Assembly: GCF_013285385.1 (NCBI RefSeq)
Contig: NZ_CP054212.1
Location: forward strand, 3,286,001 to 3,350,000
Direction: 5' to 3'
From: Paramixta manurensis
Lineage (GTDB): Bacteria; Pseudomonadota; Gammaproteobacteria; Enterobacterales; Enterobacteriaceae
DNA: 64,000 nt
The notes under the pieces were generated by a model. The model saw only the letters and a program-made list of their open reading frames with translations, had not been told where the DNA came from and made no database searches. A program made the position numbers and the translations under genes. Positions 1 to 7,664 of the stretch are shown here, piece after piece (the stretch's first letter is position 1; each line of letters begins with the position of its first letter).

Positions 1-485
1 CGACTCAGGTTCTTCACTATACAGCATTACGCACCAAGGAACTCCGGTCAATGGTATGGAAAAACGTCGACTTTGAGAACAGGTTAATAACCATAGACGC
101 TTCGGTAATGAAGGGCCGCCGTATTCATGTTGTCCCAATGTCTGACCAGGTTGTCGAGCTACTGAACTTCTTAAAAAAGATAAACGGCCAATATGATATT
201 TGTTTTGTTGGGCGGAACGACAAGAAGAAGTCGATTAGCGAAAACACCATCCTTGGTGTAATCCGGTGCATTGGATATGAAGGGCAAACATCAGGGCATG
301 GATTCCGACACCAGTTCAGTACGGTTCTTAACGAGAAGCACTGGAACAGTGATGCCATAGAGGCCCAGCTGGCCCATGTAAACGGACAGGGGACGCGAGG
401 TGTTTACAACCATGCTGCATATATGGAAACGAGGATAGCAATGATGCAGTGGTGGGCTAACTGGATAGATGGTAAGACTCAATAA
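1..485 (+). CDS. P4-type tyrosine integrase, C-terminal part (5' end outside window)
   Basis: This is the catalytic domain of a site-specific tyrosine recombinase that inserts and excises a genomic island. The frame is open from base 3, so the gene starts left of the window and about 160 residues are visible. Catalytic features appear in order: the first arginine in ALRTKELRSMVW, a lysine in the beta-hairpin (MKGRRIHVVP), the HGFRH box, the QLAH histidine, and the tyrosine in GVYNHAAY. The tail RIAMMQWWANW is typical of P4/CP4-57-type integrases. The ATG at base 51 lies inside the domain and is not the start. An island border is expected close by, but no tRNA is visible on this side. The visible part looks intact; the state of the rest is unknown. 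Confidence 0.9.
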   Translation, partial: TQVLHYTALRTKELRSMVWKNVDFENRLITIDASVMKGRRIHVVPMSDQVVELLNFLKKINGQYDICFVGRNDKKKSISENTILGVIRCIGYEGQTSGHGFRHQFSTVLNEKHWNSDAIEAQLAHVNGQGTRGVYNHAAYMETRIAMMQWWANWIDGKTQ

Positions 486-501
486 CCGCACGGACTGATG
501 A

Positions 502-617
<116 letters not shown>

Positions 618-667
618 CCCTCACTCCTTTCAATTACTGCTTCACAGAGTTGAAGGAGTAATTAACG

Positions 668-1120
668 CTACAAGCAGTCTTCTCTGGTTCCAGTTCCTCC
701 AGGGAAATGCCTTTCGAACCCTTCACTTAGGTCTTCCAGGCTAATTTCAGAAAAACGTGACAGGAGTGCCTGTTCAGCCTCTTCCAGCACATTACCCAGA
801 GCCTGATTTACCACCGCTTCAACGGCGCATTCCGGGCATTCATCTCCTCCACCGATGGCGAAAAGCTGCTTAACCCCTACAGCGTTGTAGATATCGAGCA
901 GGCTGATATCCCGCATAGCAACAGCAATACGCCAGCCACCGTGATGGCCTTTTACCGATGTGACAAACCCCGCCTCGCGTAACCCGGCCAGAGTCCGCCT
1001 TACAACAGCACTGTTCGTCCCAAGCATCATGGCAATTTGTTCTGAGGTATAGACTTTATCGTGCCGCGCCATATGCAGTAAAACGTGCAATGTACGGGAA
1101 AGCTTGTTGTCCTGACGCAT
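668..1120 (-). CDS. Rrf2-family transcriptional regulator
   Basis: A 150-residue DNA-binding regulator of the Rrf2 family. A winged helix occupies residues 8-75 (TSEQIAMMLGTNSAVVRRTL is the helix-turn-helix; GHHGGWRIA is the wing). The start at 1120 is chosen because an AAGAGG-like ribosome site precedes it and the family begins with this MRQDNKLSRTLHVL-type helix; a longer in-frame start at 1192 would run through the operator. A pair of cysteines, C95 and C98 (ECPEC), could sense redox state or metal, but the three-cysteine Fe-S cluster set of IscR/NsrR is absent. It is divergent from the DUF1360/methyltransferase pair and a perfect palindrome lies between, so it probably represses both sides. 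Related to YwnA-type Rrf2 proteins. Confidence 0.85.
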   Translation of the reverse strand: MRQDNKLSRTLHVLLHMARHDKVYTSEQIAMMLGTNSAVVRRTLAGLREAGFVTSVKGHHGGWRIAVAMRDISLLDIYNAVGVKQLFAIGGGDECPECAVEAVVNQALGNVLEEAEQALLSRFSEISLEDLSEGFERHFPGGTGTREDCL

Positions 1121-1144
1121 ATCGCCTCTTCTCTTCAATCTACA

Positions 1145-1171
1145 CTTATGTATCTTACAATGATACATAAG
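1145..1171. promoter_or_regulatory. Palindromic operator, probable Rrf2 binding site
   Basis: CTTATGTATC, seven bases, then GATACATAAG: a perfect 10-bp inverted repeat. It starts 25 bp from the regulator's start codon and overlaps the -35-like TTGACA at 1173-1178 of the rightward genes. The place and symmetry fit an operator for the neighbouring Rrf2 protein; binding is inferred. Confidence 0.65.
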
Positions 1172-1273
1172 ATTGACAACAACGAATATCATGTGATTTC
1201 ATAAGTCACATGAAGGATCGCATCGCTATGCAAACAGGAAAAATTGCCCTCACAGACCTGCAAGGAACCAACA

Positions 1274-1651
1274 ATGACTTCTATATTATCTTCAGATTTT
1301 TCAGTATGCCTAATGATTGCTCTGTCATCTGCCAGCTTGTCTATGACGATTACGCAAACCGAACTTTTCGCGTCACTACGAGCATTGGCGGCCAGAAAAA
1401 ATGGCCTATTAGGGCATCTGTTCAGTTGTTTTTACTGTATGAGCCACTGGATGGTTGCGACCGGTATGCTGATCTACCACCCGGCTCTTTTACACAGTGG
1501 CATCAGCCTGTTCGACTGGGTAATGACAGCTTTTATCGTACTAACCATCACCACCTTTATTAATGGCTTACTGTTTAAAGTTTTTCAGGCCGCTATTCGT
1601 ACTCATGTGATGAAGCATGAAGCACAACAAATACTGAATCCACATAAGTAA
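1274..1651 (+). CDS. DUF1360-like small membrane protein
   Basis: A 125-residue protein with hydrophobic segments around residues 8-25, 45-68 and 75-100. The CFYCMSHWMV motif (a CxxC next to a membrane segment) and the layout resemble DUF1360 proteins, whose function is unknown. ATG 1274 is preferred because AAGGAA lies 6 bases upstream; the in-frame ATG at 1244 has no good ribosome site. It is followed 13 bp later by a methyltransferase gene, so the two are probably cotranscribed and controlled by the divergent Rrf2 regulator. A competing frame (1210-1563) covers much of the same DNA but has no recognisable features. The family call rests on pattern memory and is not firm. Confidence 0.65.
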   Translation: MTSILSSDFSVCLMIALSSASLSMTITQTELFASLRALAARKNGLLGHLFSCFYCMSHWMVATGMLIYHPALLHSGISLFDWVMTAFIVLTITTFINGLLFKVFQAAIRTHVMKHEAQQILNPHK

Positions 1652-1664
1652 ATGACAGGTACAT

Positions 1665-2348
1665 ATGAATACCAATGACATTTTTAACAGTGAATTTTCC
1701 CGCCAGTATGATGCCAGTAATTCACGTTTCAGCGCGATTAATGACAACCTGCATTTCCTGGTCGCACTGCTGCTGCGTGATCTCCCCACTGATGCACGTA
1801 TACTTTGTGTCGGTGTGGGAACGGGTAACGAAATTATTTACCACGCAGTCAAAAACCATGGCTGGCACTTCACTGGTGTTGATCCCTCTCCCGATATGCT
1901 GGAGGTATGCGCCAGTAAACTGGAACAAGCTGAGATAAGAGACCGTTGCACTTTAATAGAAGGATATCTTGATAATATACCGGACAATGTAGCTTATGAT
2001 GCAGTATTGTGCCTGCTAGTGACTCATTTTATCCAGACGAGTGACCGGGGTGACATCTACCGTCAAATAAAAAAGAGATTAAGGACTTCTGGCAGGTTGA
2101 TTGTTGCTGAAATCGCGGGAGATACCACTGCTGGTAATTTCGACGAACAACTGTCTGGTTGGGCAGCCCTCCAGGCTGTCTCCAACCCAAACATACCAAT
2201 GCTTGATGATCTCAAAACTTTGCTACGAAAAAGATTGCTTCTATTGCCCCCTGAAAAAACTGAAGAGCTAATTTTCAATGCCGGATTTTCGCCACCTCAT
2301 CATTTCTTTCAATCACTATTAATTCATGCCTGGATAGCTAATACATAA
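1665..2348 (+). CDS. Class I SAM-dependent methyltransferase
   Basis: A 227-residue soluble enzyme expected to move a methyl group from S-adenosylmethionine to an unknown substrate. Motif I is ILCVGVGTGNE (residues 46-56). The acidic end of strand 2 is FTGVDPSPDML, and YDAVLCLLVTHF fits motif IV. The C-terminal half (ERLIFNAGF-like TEELIFNAGFSPPHHFFQ) resembles small-molecule methyltransferases. It is the second gene after the Rrf2 operator. Base composition is AT-richer than the core genes further right, in line with a transferred cassette. The substrate cannot be inferred. Confidence 0.85.
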   Translation: MNTNDIFNSEFSRQYDASNSRFSAINDNLHFLVALLLRDLPTDARILCVGVGTGNEIIYHAVKNHGWHFTGVDPSPDMLEVCASKLEQAEIRDRCTLIEGYLDNIPDNVAYDAVLCLLVTHFIQTSDRGDIYRQIKKRLRTSGRLIVAEIAGDTTAGNFDEQLSGWAALQAVSNPNIPMLDDLKTLLRKRLLLLPPEKTEELIFNAGFSPPHHFFQSLLIHAWIANT

Positions 2349-2646
2349 CAAGAACATACACTTCTAACCCTTGCTATTTTTGTAATTAACTATCCCACAT
2401 ATTATTTTTTATCAAAAATTTTGGAAACAGGGAGTTTTCCTTTGATTAAGACTCCACTCCCAAAATTCTTTCTTGAGTTCATCACTCACTAAGGTTTTCT
2501 ACATGCTGTTGAAAAATCTTTAATTATTTTTTTGGTATAAATGTTGGAATAAATATGAACAGTTATAAAGTTTATTCTTTAAATCATATGTTCGTAGTGG
2601 TTGGTTGACAGTCCCCAAGCGGGTAAAGGACGTGTGCCGCACCAGA
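2349..2646. other. AT-rich intergenic region
   Basis: No supported gene. The stretch is AT-rich with short A and T runs. A minus-strand open frame at 2520-2879 covers it but has arginine/serine-rich low-complexity content and no start signal. It probably marks the join between the transferred cassette and the older chromosome. Confidence 0.5.
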
Positions 2647-3000
2647 TTAATACTGATTGCCTGAACAAATCGGTAAATGGGTATACCCGGGCTTGTTGGC
2701 CATATAGAGGGGAGCACATGTCGGTTTTCGGGGTTGTGGATCGACCGGTTCATCGCTTTCTGTAATGTGCTGCTGTGCCTGCTTTTTCGCGATGTCGCCT
2801 TTTTCGTCGGCGTTTTCCTGGCCGTGACTGAAATCACCCGCGACCAGTAACTTCGCAGGGAGATGAGCATACCTGGCATAGTCGAGCGGCGAAAATGCGA
2901 GCATAAATAGCATCATGATCATCGCACCAGCGTATAAGAATTTGACCGGTAAGAACTCTTTAGTAGCATGGAAATGATGCGCGCCGCTAAAGATACTCAC
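2647..3000 (-). CDS. Hypothetical protein, possible single-pass membrane protein
   Basis: A 117-codon frame with a GTG start at 3000 and no clear ribosome site. Residues 20-37 are hydrophobic (FLYAGAMIMMLFMLAF), followed by a polar, lysine/glutamate-rich region (residues 55-85) and a proline/cysteine-containing tail. It begins 39 bp after the stop of the Rrf2 gene on the same strand. No family is recognised. It could be a truncated or frameshifted gene: a short in-frame start (MEALLRRSGYRR) lies immediately upstream in another frame. Low confidence that it is expressed. Confidence 0.3.
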   Translation of the reverse strand: MSIFSGAHHFHATKEFLPVKFLYAGAMIMMLFMLAFSPLDYARYAHLPAKLLVAGDFSHGQENADEKGDIAKKQAQQHITESDEPVDPQPRKPTCAPLYMANKPGYTHLPICSGNQY

Positions 3001-3039
3001 CGCCGGTAACCGCTTCGGCGTAATAACGCTTCCATCACA

Positions 3040-3570
3040 TCAATCGTTTTTACTGGTGCCCTTCCCGGTTCGCCGTTCGTCCAGCCAGTCGCTTACCTCA
3101 ATAGGGTAAGTGTCAGGCGCCAGGCGGAGCATTCGGCGTGTCAAATCTAAAATAGTATGTTGAGCAAGCGCTTCATACATTCTTGCTTGTGCGATTTCCA
3201 TCACCTGCCTGACACCACACGGCTGAGCGCACGCCCACTCCGGCGGCGAGCCGTCGAATACCGCCATACGCTGGCGAATTTCTTTACATTCGAAAACTTT
3301 TTTTTCTTCATCAATTGCTTTTACTACGTCCAGGACGGTTATTTGCTCCGGCGGCCGTGCTAAACGAAACCCACCGCCGCGACCTTCATTGCTTTCAACT
3401 AACCCGGCTTTGGCTAATCGGGTAAAAATTTTGCCCAAAAAAACGTAAGGAATATTATGAAGACTGGCCAGTTCACGGACACTCATATCGATTGAATTCC
3501 CTTGAGAATCAACCATACACATCAAGCTATGTATTCCGTACTCAACCCCAGAACTAAAGAAACTCATCAT
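3040..3570 (-). CDS. Rrf2-family regulator with three cysteines
   Basis: A 176-residue regulator. The Rrf2 winged helix covers residues 8-75 (VRELASLHNIPYVFLGKIFT, then GRGGGFRLAR in the wing). Cysteines C95, C114 and C118 lie where IscR and NsrR hold an Fe-S cluster, though the spacing (C-x18-C-x3-C) differs, so cluster binding is possible but unproven. It is divergent from an NDH-2-like oxidoreductase, and two GGAT-N7-ATCC sites lie between. A redox or iron-sulfur signal controlling a flavin oxidoreductase is a reasonable inference. It is not closely similar to the Rrf2 protein at 668-1120. Confidence 0.88.
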   Translation of the reverse strand: MMSFFSSGVEYGIHSLMCMVDSQGNSIDMSVRELASLHNIPYVFLGKIFTRLAKAGLVESNEGRGGGFRLARPPEQITVLDVVKAIDEEKKVFECKEIRQRMAVFDGSPPEWACAQPCGVRQVMEIAQARMYEALAQHTILDLTRRMLRLAPDTYPIEVSDWLDERRTGKGTSKND

Positions 3571-3689
3571 GACCCTGCTTGTTCATTAAACCTGACTAAG
3601 ACCCGCCCTTACACGCCAGCAAGAGGATAGCATCAACTCGCGAACGTTGCGCATTCATTGATGTAACCCATCACTACGAAACATAACCA

Positions 3690-3704
3690 GGATAATATTT
3701 ATCC
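3690..3704. promoter_or_regulatory. Operator site 1, GGAT-N7-ATCC
   Basis: GGATA-ATATT-TATCC, a perfect 5-bp inverted repeat, 120 bp upstream of the Rrf2 gene start. The same half-sites and spacing recur at 3815-3835. Probably a binding site for the adjacent Rrf2 protein controlling its own gene. Confidence 0.55.
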
Positions 3705-3814
3705 AAGATAAATTCAATAACAGCAGAGGCAGTGATATTATTTATTTATAAAACAAAGGGTTATTTTTTAATTTTAATTATCAGTGCTTGATATGTGGAT
3801 TTTTATGGATCTTT

Positions 3815-3835
3815 CTAGGATTATGTTTATCCTAG
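3815..3835. promoter_or_regulatory. Operator site 2, CTAGGAT-N7-ATCCTAG
   Basis: A perfect 7-bp inverted repeat with a 7-base spacer, ending 33 bp before the oxidoreductase start codon. It shares the core GGAT-N7-ATCC with site 1. Position over the promoter or transcript start suggests repression of the oxidoreductase gene. Confidence 0.65.
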
Positions 3836-3868
3836 TATGACGATTAGTTAAGAACTCACGAGGAAGAT

Positions 3869-5071
3869 ATGAGCGATAATATTGTTGTAGTGGGTGCCGG
3901 TTTTGCCGGTATGTGGGCGGCTTTAAGTGCCTCTCGCCTTGCGGCACTTCATAAGCGTAATGATATTAGGGTCACGGTTATTGCCCCTCAGCCTGAATTA
4001 AGCGTTAGACCGCGCCTTTATGAAAAAAAAGCGCGGACCTTAATCGCCCCCCTATTACCTTTATTTGAAAAAACCAATGTTCACTTCATTAAAGGGAAGG
4101 TGGTTAAAATCGATGATGCCTCACACAATATTTACTACCGCGATGAGAATGAAGATATAAAGGCGGTAGGCTTTAGCAAGTTAGTCCTCGCAAGTGGGAG
4201 TCAGATAAACAAAACGACGATTAAAGGCGCGGATACTTACTCGTTTGATATCGATCAGGCAGAAAGTGCCGATGTGTTTGAAAAGCATTTACACGCACTC
4301 TCCTCAGAGGAAGAGAGCCAGCAACGAAACACCTTTATTATTTGTGGCGGCGGCTTAACGGGTATTGAGTTAGCAACCGAATTGCCTACGCGTGCCCGTG
4401 AAATTTTAGGTGAGGACGCGGATATAAAAGTGATGGTTATTGACCGGGGCACACGCGTTGGCGCTAATTTCAGCGCTGAAATGGCCGGGGTCATCTCCGA
4501 GGCTTCAGAAAAACTTGGAGTAGAATGGCTGCTTAACAAAAGCATTGAAGAGATAACCAAAGAGGGGGTGTTATTAACGGATGGCACCTTTATTAAATCA
4601 AGAACCGTTGTTCTGACTGCCGGAGTTAAAGCCAGCCCCTTAACTGCGCAACTCAATACCCCAAAAGATAATCGCGGCAGACTTCATGTTGATAGCGCTT
4701 TACGAGTAGCAGGTTATGAAGATATTTATGCCACCGGCGACGTTGCTTACGCGGCGTGCGATCAAAATGGTAAATATGCGCTAATGACCTGCCAGCACGC
4801 TATTCCTATGGGAAAATTCGCTGGCAATAATGCCGCCGCGGCAATTATCGGGCTGCCCCCGCTGCCCTATAGACAAGAAAATTACGTCACTTGTGTGGAC
4901 TTGGGTGCATGGGGTGCCGTATATACTGAAACATGGAATCAACACGTGAAATCGATCCAAAAAGAAGCCAAGAACATTAAAGTATCTATCACCAACCAAC
5001 TGATTTATCCCCCTGAGGCTGACCGGGAGATCGCTTTCGAGAAAGCCGACCCGCTTTCAGCTTTTGTGTAA
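3869..5071 (+). CDS. FAD-dependent NAD(P)H oxidoreductase, NDH-2-like
   Basis: A 400-residue two-dinucleotide-fold flavoprotein. The FAD motif VVVGAGFAGMW is at residues 5-15. A second Rossmann motif, FIICGGGLTGIELATEL, at about 154-170 should bind NAD(P)H. The C-terminal FAD motif IYATGDVAYA is near residue 290. Length and layout match type II NADH dehydrogenase relatives, which pass electrons from NADH to quinone at the membrane. Whether this one uses quinone or another acceptor cannot be told, and no transmembrane helix is obvious. AGGAAG lies just upstream of the ATG. Divergent from, and probably controlled by, the Rrf2 regulator at 3040-3570. Confidence 0.88.
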   Translation: MSDNIVVVGAGFAGMWAALSASRLAALHKRNDIRVTVIAPQPELSVRPRLYEKKARTLIAPLLPLFEKTNVHFIKGKVVKIDDASHNIYYRDENEDIKAVGFSKLVLASGSQINKTTIKGADTYSFDIDQAESADVFEKHLHALSSEEESQQRNTFIICGGGLTGIELATELPTRAREILGEDADIKVMVIDRGTRVGANFSAEMAGVISEASEKLGVEWLLNKSIEEITKEGVLLTDGTFIKSRTVVLTAGVKASPLTAQLNTPKDNRGRLHVDSALRVAGYEDIYATGDVAYAACDQNGKYALMTCQHAIPMGKFAGNNAAAAIIGLPPLPYRQENYVTCVDLGAWGAVYTETWNQHVKSIQKEAKNIKVSITNQLIYPPEADREIAFEKADPLSAFV

Positions 5072-5107
5072 AGCGGCAATCCGGAGCATTGCTTGGGTAT
5101 GGCTACA

Positions 5108-6055
5108 TCACGTCGCAGGCCAATGCTGAGAGAAATAATCGGTAAGAAAATCGATACAGGCTTTCACCCGGCTGGAACTTGACGGACGACGAGGATAAAC
5201 CGCCCAAATATTCGCTTCTTGATACCACGCCGGTAAGACCTGAACCAAATCGCCACTCTGCAAATGATTAGCCACATCCCAGCGCGAACGCAACGCAATT
5301 CCATGCCCGCGCAACGCCCAGGCTAATACTACGCTGCCGCTATTTGAAGCGTGGCGACTATTTAACTGGCAATGCACCTGCTCCTCGCCATTGGTCAGCA
5401 GCCAGTGGCCAAAAACGGCGCTTCTTTCCTGAATAATCAGACAGTCATGATCGGCAAGATCATCAAGCGATTGCGGCACACCCTTGCGCTTTAAATATTC
5501 CGGCGCGGCACATAGTATGCGCTGATTTTTCATCAACTGCCGCGCTATATAGAGATCTTTAACGTCGTTTCCGATATGGATTTCAATATCCACGCCCTCT
5601 TCGACTAAATCGACCTCTTTATCGCTAAGCAGCAGTTTCACGTTAACGTCCGGATGTAAGTTGATAAATGCCGATAACGCATCCGCAACATACTCATGTC
5701 CAAAACCGAAGGAACAACTGAGAGTAATATTACCGGTTAATGCGCCGCGCACGCCCTCCAGATGACTGACGAAATCATCCATGCCGCCCACCACTTGTAG
5801 CGCGCCATCCAGCGCGCTCTCACCTTCCGGGGTCAAACGGATCATGCGGTTATTACGGAAAAACAGCCGCGTATCCAGACATTTTTCCAGAATCGCAATC
5901 CGTTTGCTGACATAAGAGGGAGATAACCCCAGCTCAGCGGCCGCCCGCGCAAAACCACCGTGACGCGCAACGATGATAAACACATACAAATCTTCGACTG
6001 AAGGCCACCCCGCAAGAGGCTGGCGATAGTGCTTCCCGACAAAACGTGTTTTCAT
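5108..6055 (-). CDS. LysR-family transcriptional regulator
   Basis: A 315-residue LysR regulator. The helix-turn-helix lies at about residues 19-78 (GGFARAAAELGLSPSYVSKR), followed by the linker helix and a periplasmic-binding-protein-like effector domain (residues 105-310). The family is the one-gene-domain type related to DmlR/TtdR. It lies 34 bp downstream of the hydrolase on the same strand, so it may be the last gene of the leuCD-like operon rather than divergent from its target, which is unusual for LysR. The effector is unknown; a hydroxy-acid or ester handled by the neighbouring enzymes is a guess. Confidence 0.88.
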   Translation of the reverse strand: MKTRFVGKHYRQPLAGWPSVEDLYVFIIVARHGGFARAAAELGLSPSYVSKRIAILEKCLDTRLFFRNNRMIRLTPEGESALDGALQVVGGMDDFVSHLEGVRGALTGNITLSCSFGFGHEYVADALSAFINLHPDVNVKLLLSDKEVDLVEEGVDIEIHIGNDVKDLYIARQLMKNQRILCAAPEYLKRKGVPQSLDDLADHDCLIIQERSAVFGHWLLTNGEEQVHCQLNSRHASNSGSVVLAWALRGHGIALRSRWDVANHLQSGDLVQVLPAWYQEANIWAVYPRRPSSSSRVKACIDFLTDYFSQHWPAT

Positions 6056-6089
6056 ACCGTGTGAGTGGCGCAGTAGTGAATGTCTCTGG

Positions 6090-7004
6090 CTATAATACCT
6101 TTTTCAAAAAAGGCTGCACCTTCTGCAGGAAGAGATCCGGTATCTCCTCTTGTGGGGAATGGCCGCAAGGTAGCGCCTCGCCTGATACGCTGATGGCTTT
6201 ATCGCGCCAGGTTTCCACCACATCATACAAATTCCCTACCGTTCCTTGCCCGCCCCATAACAGTTGCAGCGGACACTGGATGCGTTTATCGGCATCTTGT
6301 GCGTCATCCTGCAGGTCGATAGTGGCCGCGGCACGATAATCTTCGCATACCGCATGGATCATCTCAGGCCGTTGGTAACAGCGGAGATACTCATTAAATA
6401 CCGCTTCCGAGGTCGCGCCCGGTGTTTTTAGCTGCCCATCAATATGCTTACGCAGAAAAAACGCCGGATCATGCCCAATCATCGTCTCAGGGAGCGGCGA
6501 AGGTTGGATCAAAAAGAACCACCAGAAATAGCGGGTCGCAAACGCTTGATCGGTGCGCGCATACATGGTGGCGGTAGGCGCGATGTCAATAAAGGTACAA
6601 CAGGTGACCTGCTGCGGATAATCCAGTGCCAGCCGATGACCGACGCGCCCGCCGCGATCGTGCCCAATCAGCGCAAAACGCGCATGCCCTAATCGTGCCA
6701 TCAACAGGACAATATCCTGCGCCATCAACCGTTTTGAATAGGGCCGATGTTGCGCGTCGCTAACGGGCTTATCGCTGTCGCCGTATCCGCGCAGGTCAGG
6801 CAGAATAACGCGATACGCTTTTGCCAGTATCGGCGCAACTTTGCGCCAGGTAACATGGTTCTGAGGATGACCATGCAATAACACCAGCGGCGGCCCCTCA
6901 CCGCCGCTCGCCACACGCAGCGTAATACCGTTATCCAGATGAACATCCTGCAAAGTAAAACCTGAAATAAAGGGAGAAGCGCCAATTTCTTCAATGGCTT
7001 GCAT
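6090..7004 (-). CDS. Alpha/beta hydrolase, haloacetate-dehalogenase-like
   Basis: A 304-residue alpha/beta hydrolase. The oxyanion-hole motif LLHGHPQNH is at residues 42-50, the nucleophile elbow is GHDRGGRVGHR with D116 as nucleophile, and the histidine is near residue 284 (LPCGHSPQEE). An aspartate nucleophile with the following arginines is the pattern of fluoroacetate dehalogenases and epoxide hydrolases. The halide-pocket His-Trp of fluoroacetate dehalogenase reads Trp-Trp here (RYFWWFF), while the later tyrosine (EDYRAA) is kept, so the true substrate may differ. The gene sits 39 bp after leuD-like on the same strand and is probably in its operon. Confidence 0.82.
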   Translation of the reverse strand: MQAIEEIGASPFISGFTLQDVHLDNGITLRVASGGEGPPLVLLHGHPQNHVTWRKVAPILAKAYRVILPDLRGYGDSDKPVSDAQHRPYSKRLMAQDIVLLMARLGHARFALIGHDRGGRVGHRLALDYPQQVTCCTFIDIAPTATMYARTDQAFATRYFWWFFLIQPSPLPETMIGHDPAFFLRKHIDGQLKTPGATSEAVFNEYLRCYQRPEMIHAVCEDYRAAATIDLQDDAQDADKRIQCPLQLLWGGQGTVGNLYDVVETWRDKAISVSGEALPCGHSPQEEIPDLFLQKVQPFLKKVL

Positions 7005-7043
7005 AAGGTTTACCTGTAATATTCCGCGTTATCGTCGTCATCC

Positions 7044-7664
7044 TCAGCAACGCGCCGGACGTTTTAACCACGGGCGCGTCGCGTAGTGCTGCGCCTCAAA
7101 CTGTTCAATGTCCGACAAATAGTGCAATGTCCAGCTAATCGCATCTTCGCCGCCCGATAAAATCTCGCGTTTTAACGCTTCAACAGAAAAGGTCAGGCGC
7201 TCATCGCCAGCAATAATTTCACCGTTCTCTAGCGAAACCGTAATCCGATTGCTATCCGGTGTGGCGGCCAACTGGCTGAGACGCGAGAAAACCCTCTCCT
7301 CCAGAGAAACGGTTAGTACGCCATTACGTAGGCAGTTATCGTCGAAAATACCGGCAAAGGTGGTGCCAAATAGCGCCCGGATACCCAATTGCCTTAAGCC
7401 CCAAACCGCATGCTCACGGCTCGAACCACAGCCAAAATTGGGGCCAACCAATAAGAAAGTCGCCCCCTGCCAGCCGGGTTGATTCAGGATAAAATCAGGG
7501 TTCGGTTGTTGATTAGCGTTAAAGCGACGGTCGAAAAACACGCCGCGATCCAGCCCCTGGCGATCAATACCTTTCAAAAACTGTTTCGGCATGATGACAT
7601 CAGTATCAATATTCGCTTCCAGCATCGGCGCAATAATGCCGCTGAGTTGATTAAAGGCTTCCAT
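7044..7664 (-). CDS. leuD: 3-isopropylmalate dehydratase small subunit paralogue
   Basis: A 206-residue swivel-domain subunit of a LeuCD-type hydro-lyase. Visible motifs are ANIDTDVIMPKQFL near the N-terminus and GPNFGCGSSREHAVWGL (substrate loop). ATG 7664 is chosen because the family begins at MEAF and it overlaps the large-subunit gene by 14 bp, which suggests translational coupling. It should form a heterodimer with the adjacent large subunit. As the genes are not next to leuA or leuB and the large subunit deviates from E. coli LeuC, this is probably a second copy specialised for another 2-alkylmalate (an inference). The gene symbol marks homology only. Confidence 0.85.
   Translation of the reverse strand: MEAFNQLSGIIAPMLEANIDTDVIMPKQFLKGIDRQGLDRGVFFDRRFNANQQPNPDFILNQPGWQGATFLLVGPNFGCGSSREHAVWGLRQLGIRALFGTTFAGIFDDNCLRNGVLTVSLEERVFSRLSQLAATPDSNRITVSLENGEIIAGDERLTFSVEALKREILSGGEDAISWTLHYLSDIEQFEAQHYATRPWLKRPARC

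Noticed and set aside
1190..1212. Inverted repeat CATGTGA-N9-TCACATG resembling a CRP site
   Set aside because: The CRP consensus needs TGTGA-N6-TCACA; the spacer here is 9. Could be a leader hairpin, but not supported as CRP.
1210..1563. 117-codon plus-strand frame
   Set aside because: It overlaps the DUF1360-like gene in another frame, has no ribosome site and shows no domain.
2520..2879. 119-codon minus-strand frame
   Set aside because: Arg/Ser/Thr-rich shadow of the frame at 2647-3000, running into AT-rich non-coding DNA.
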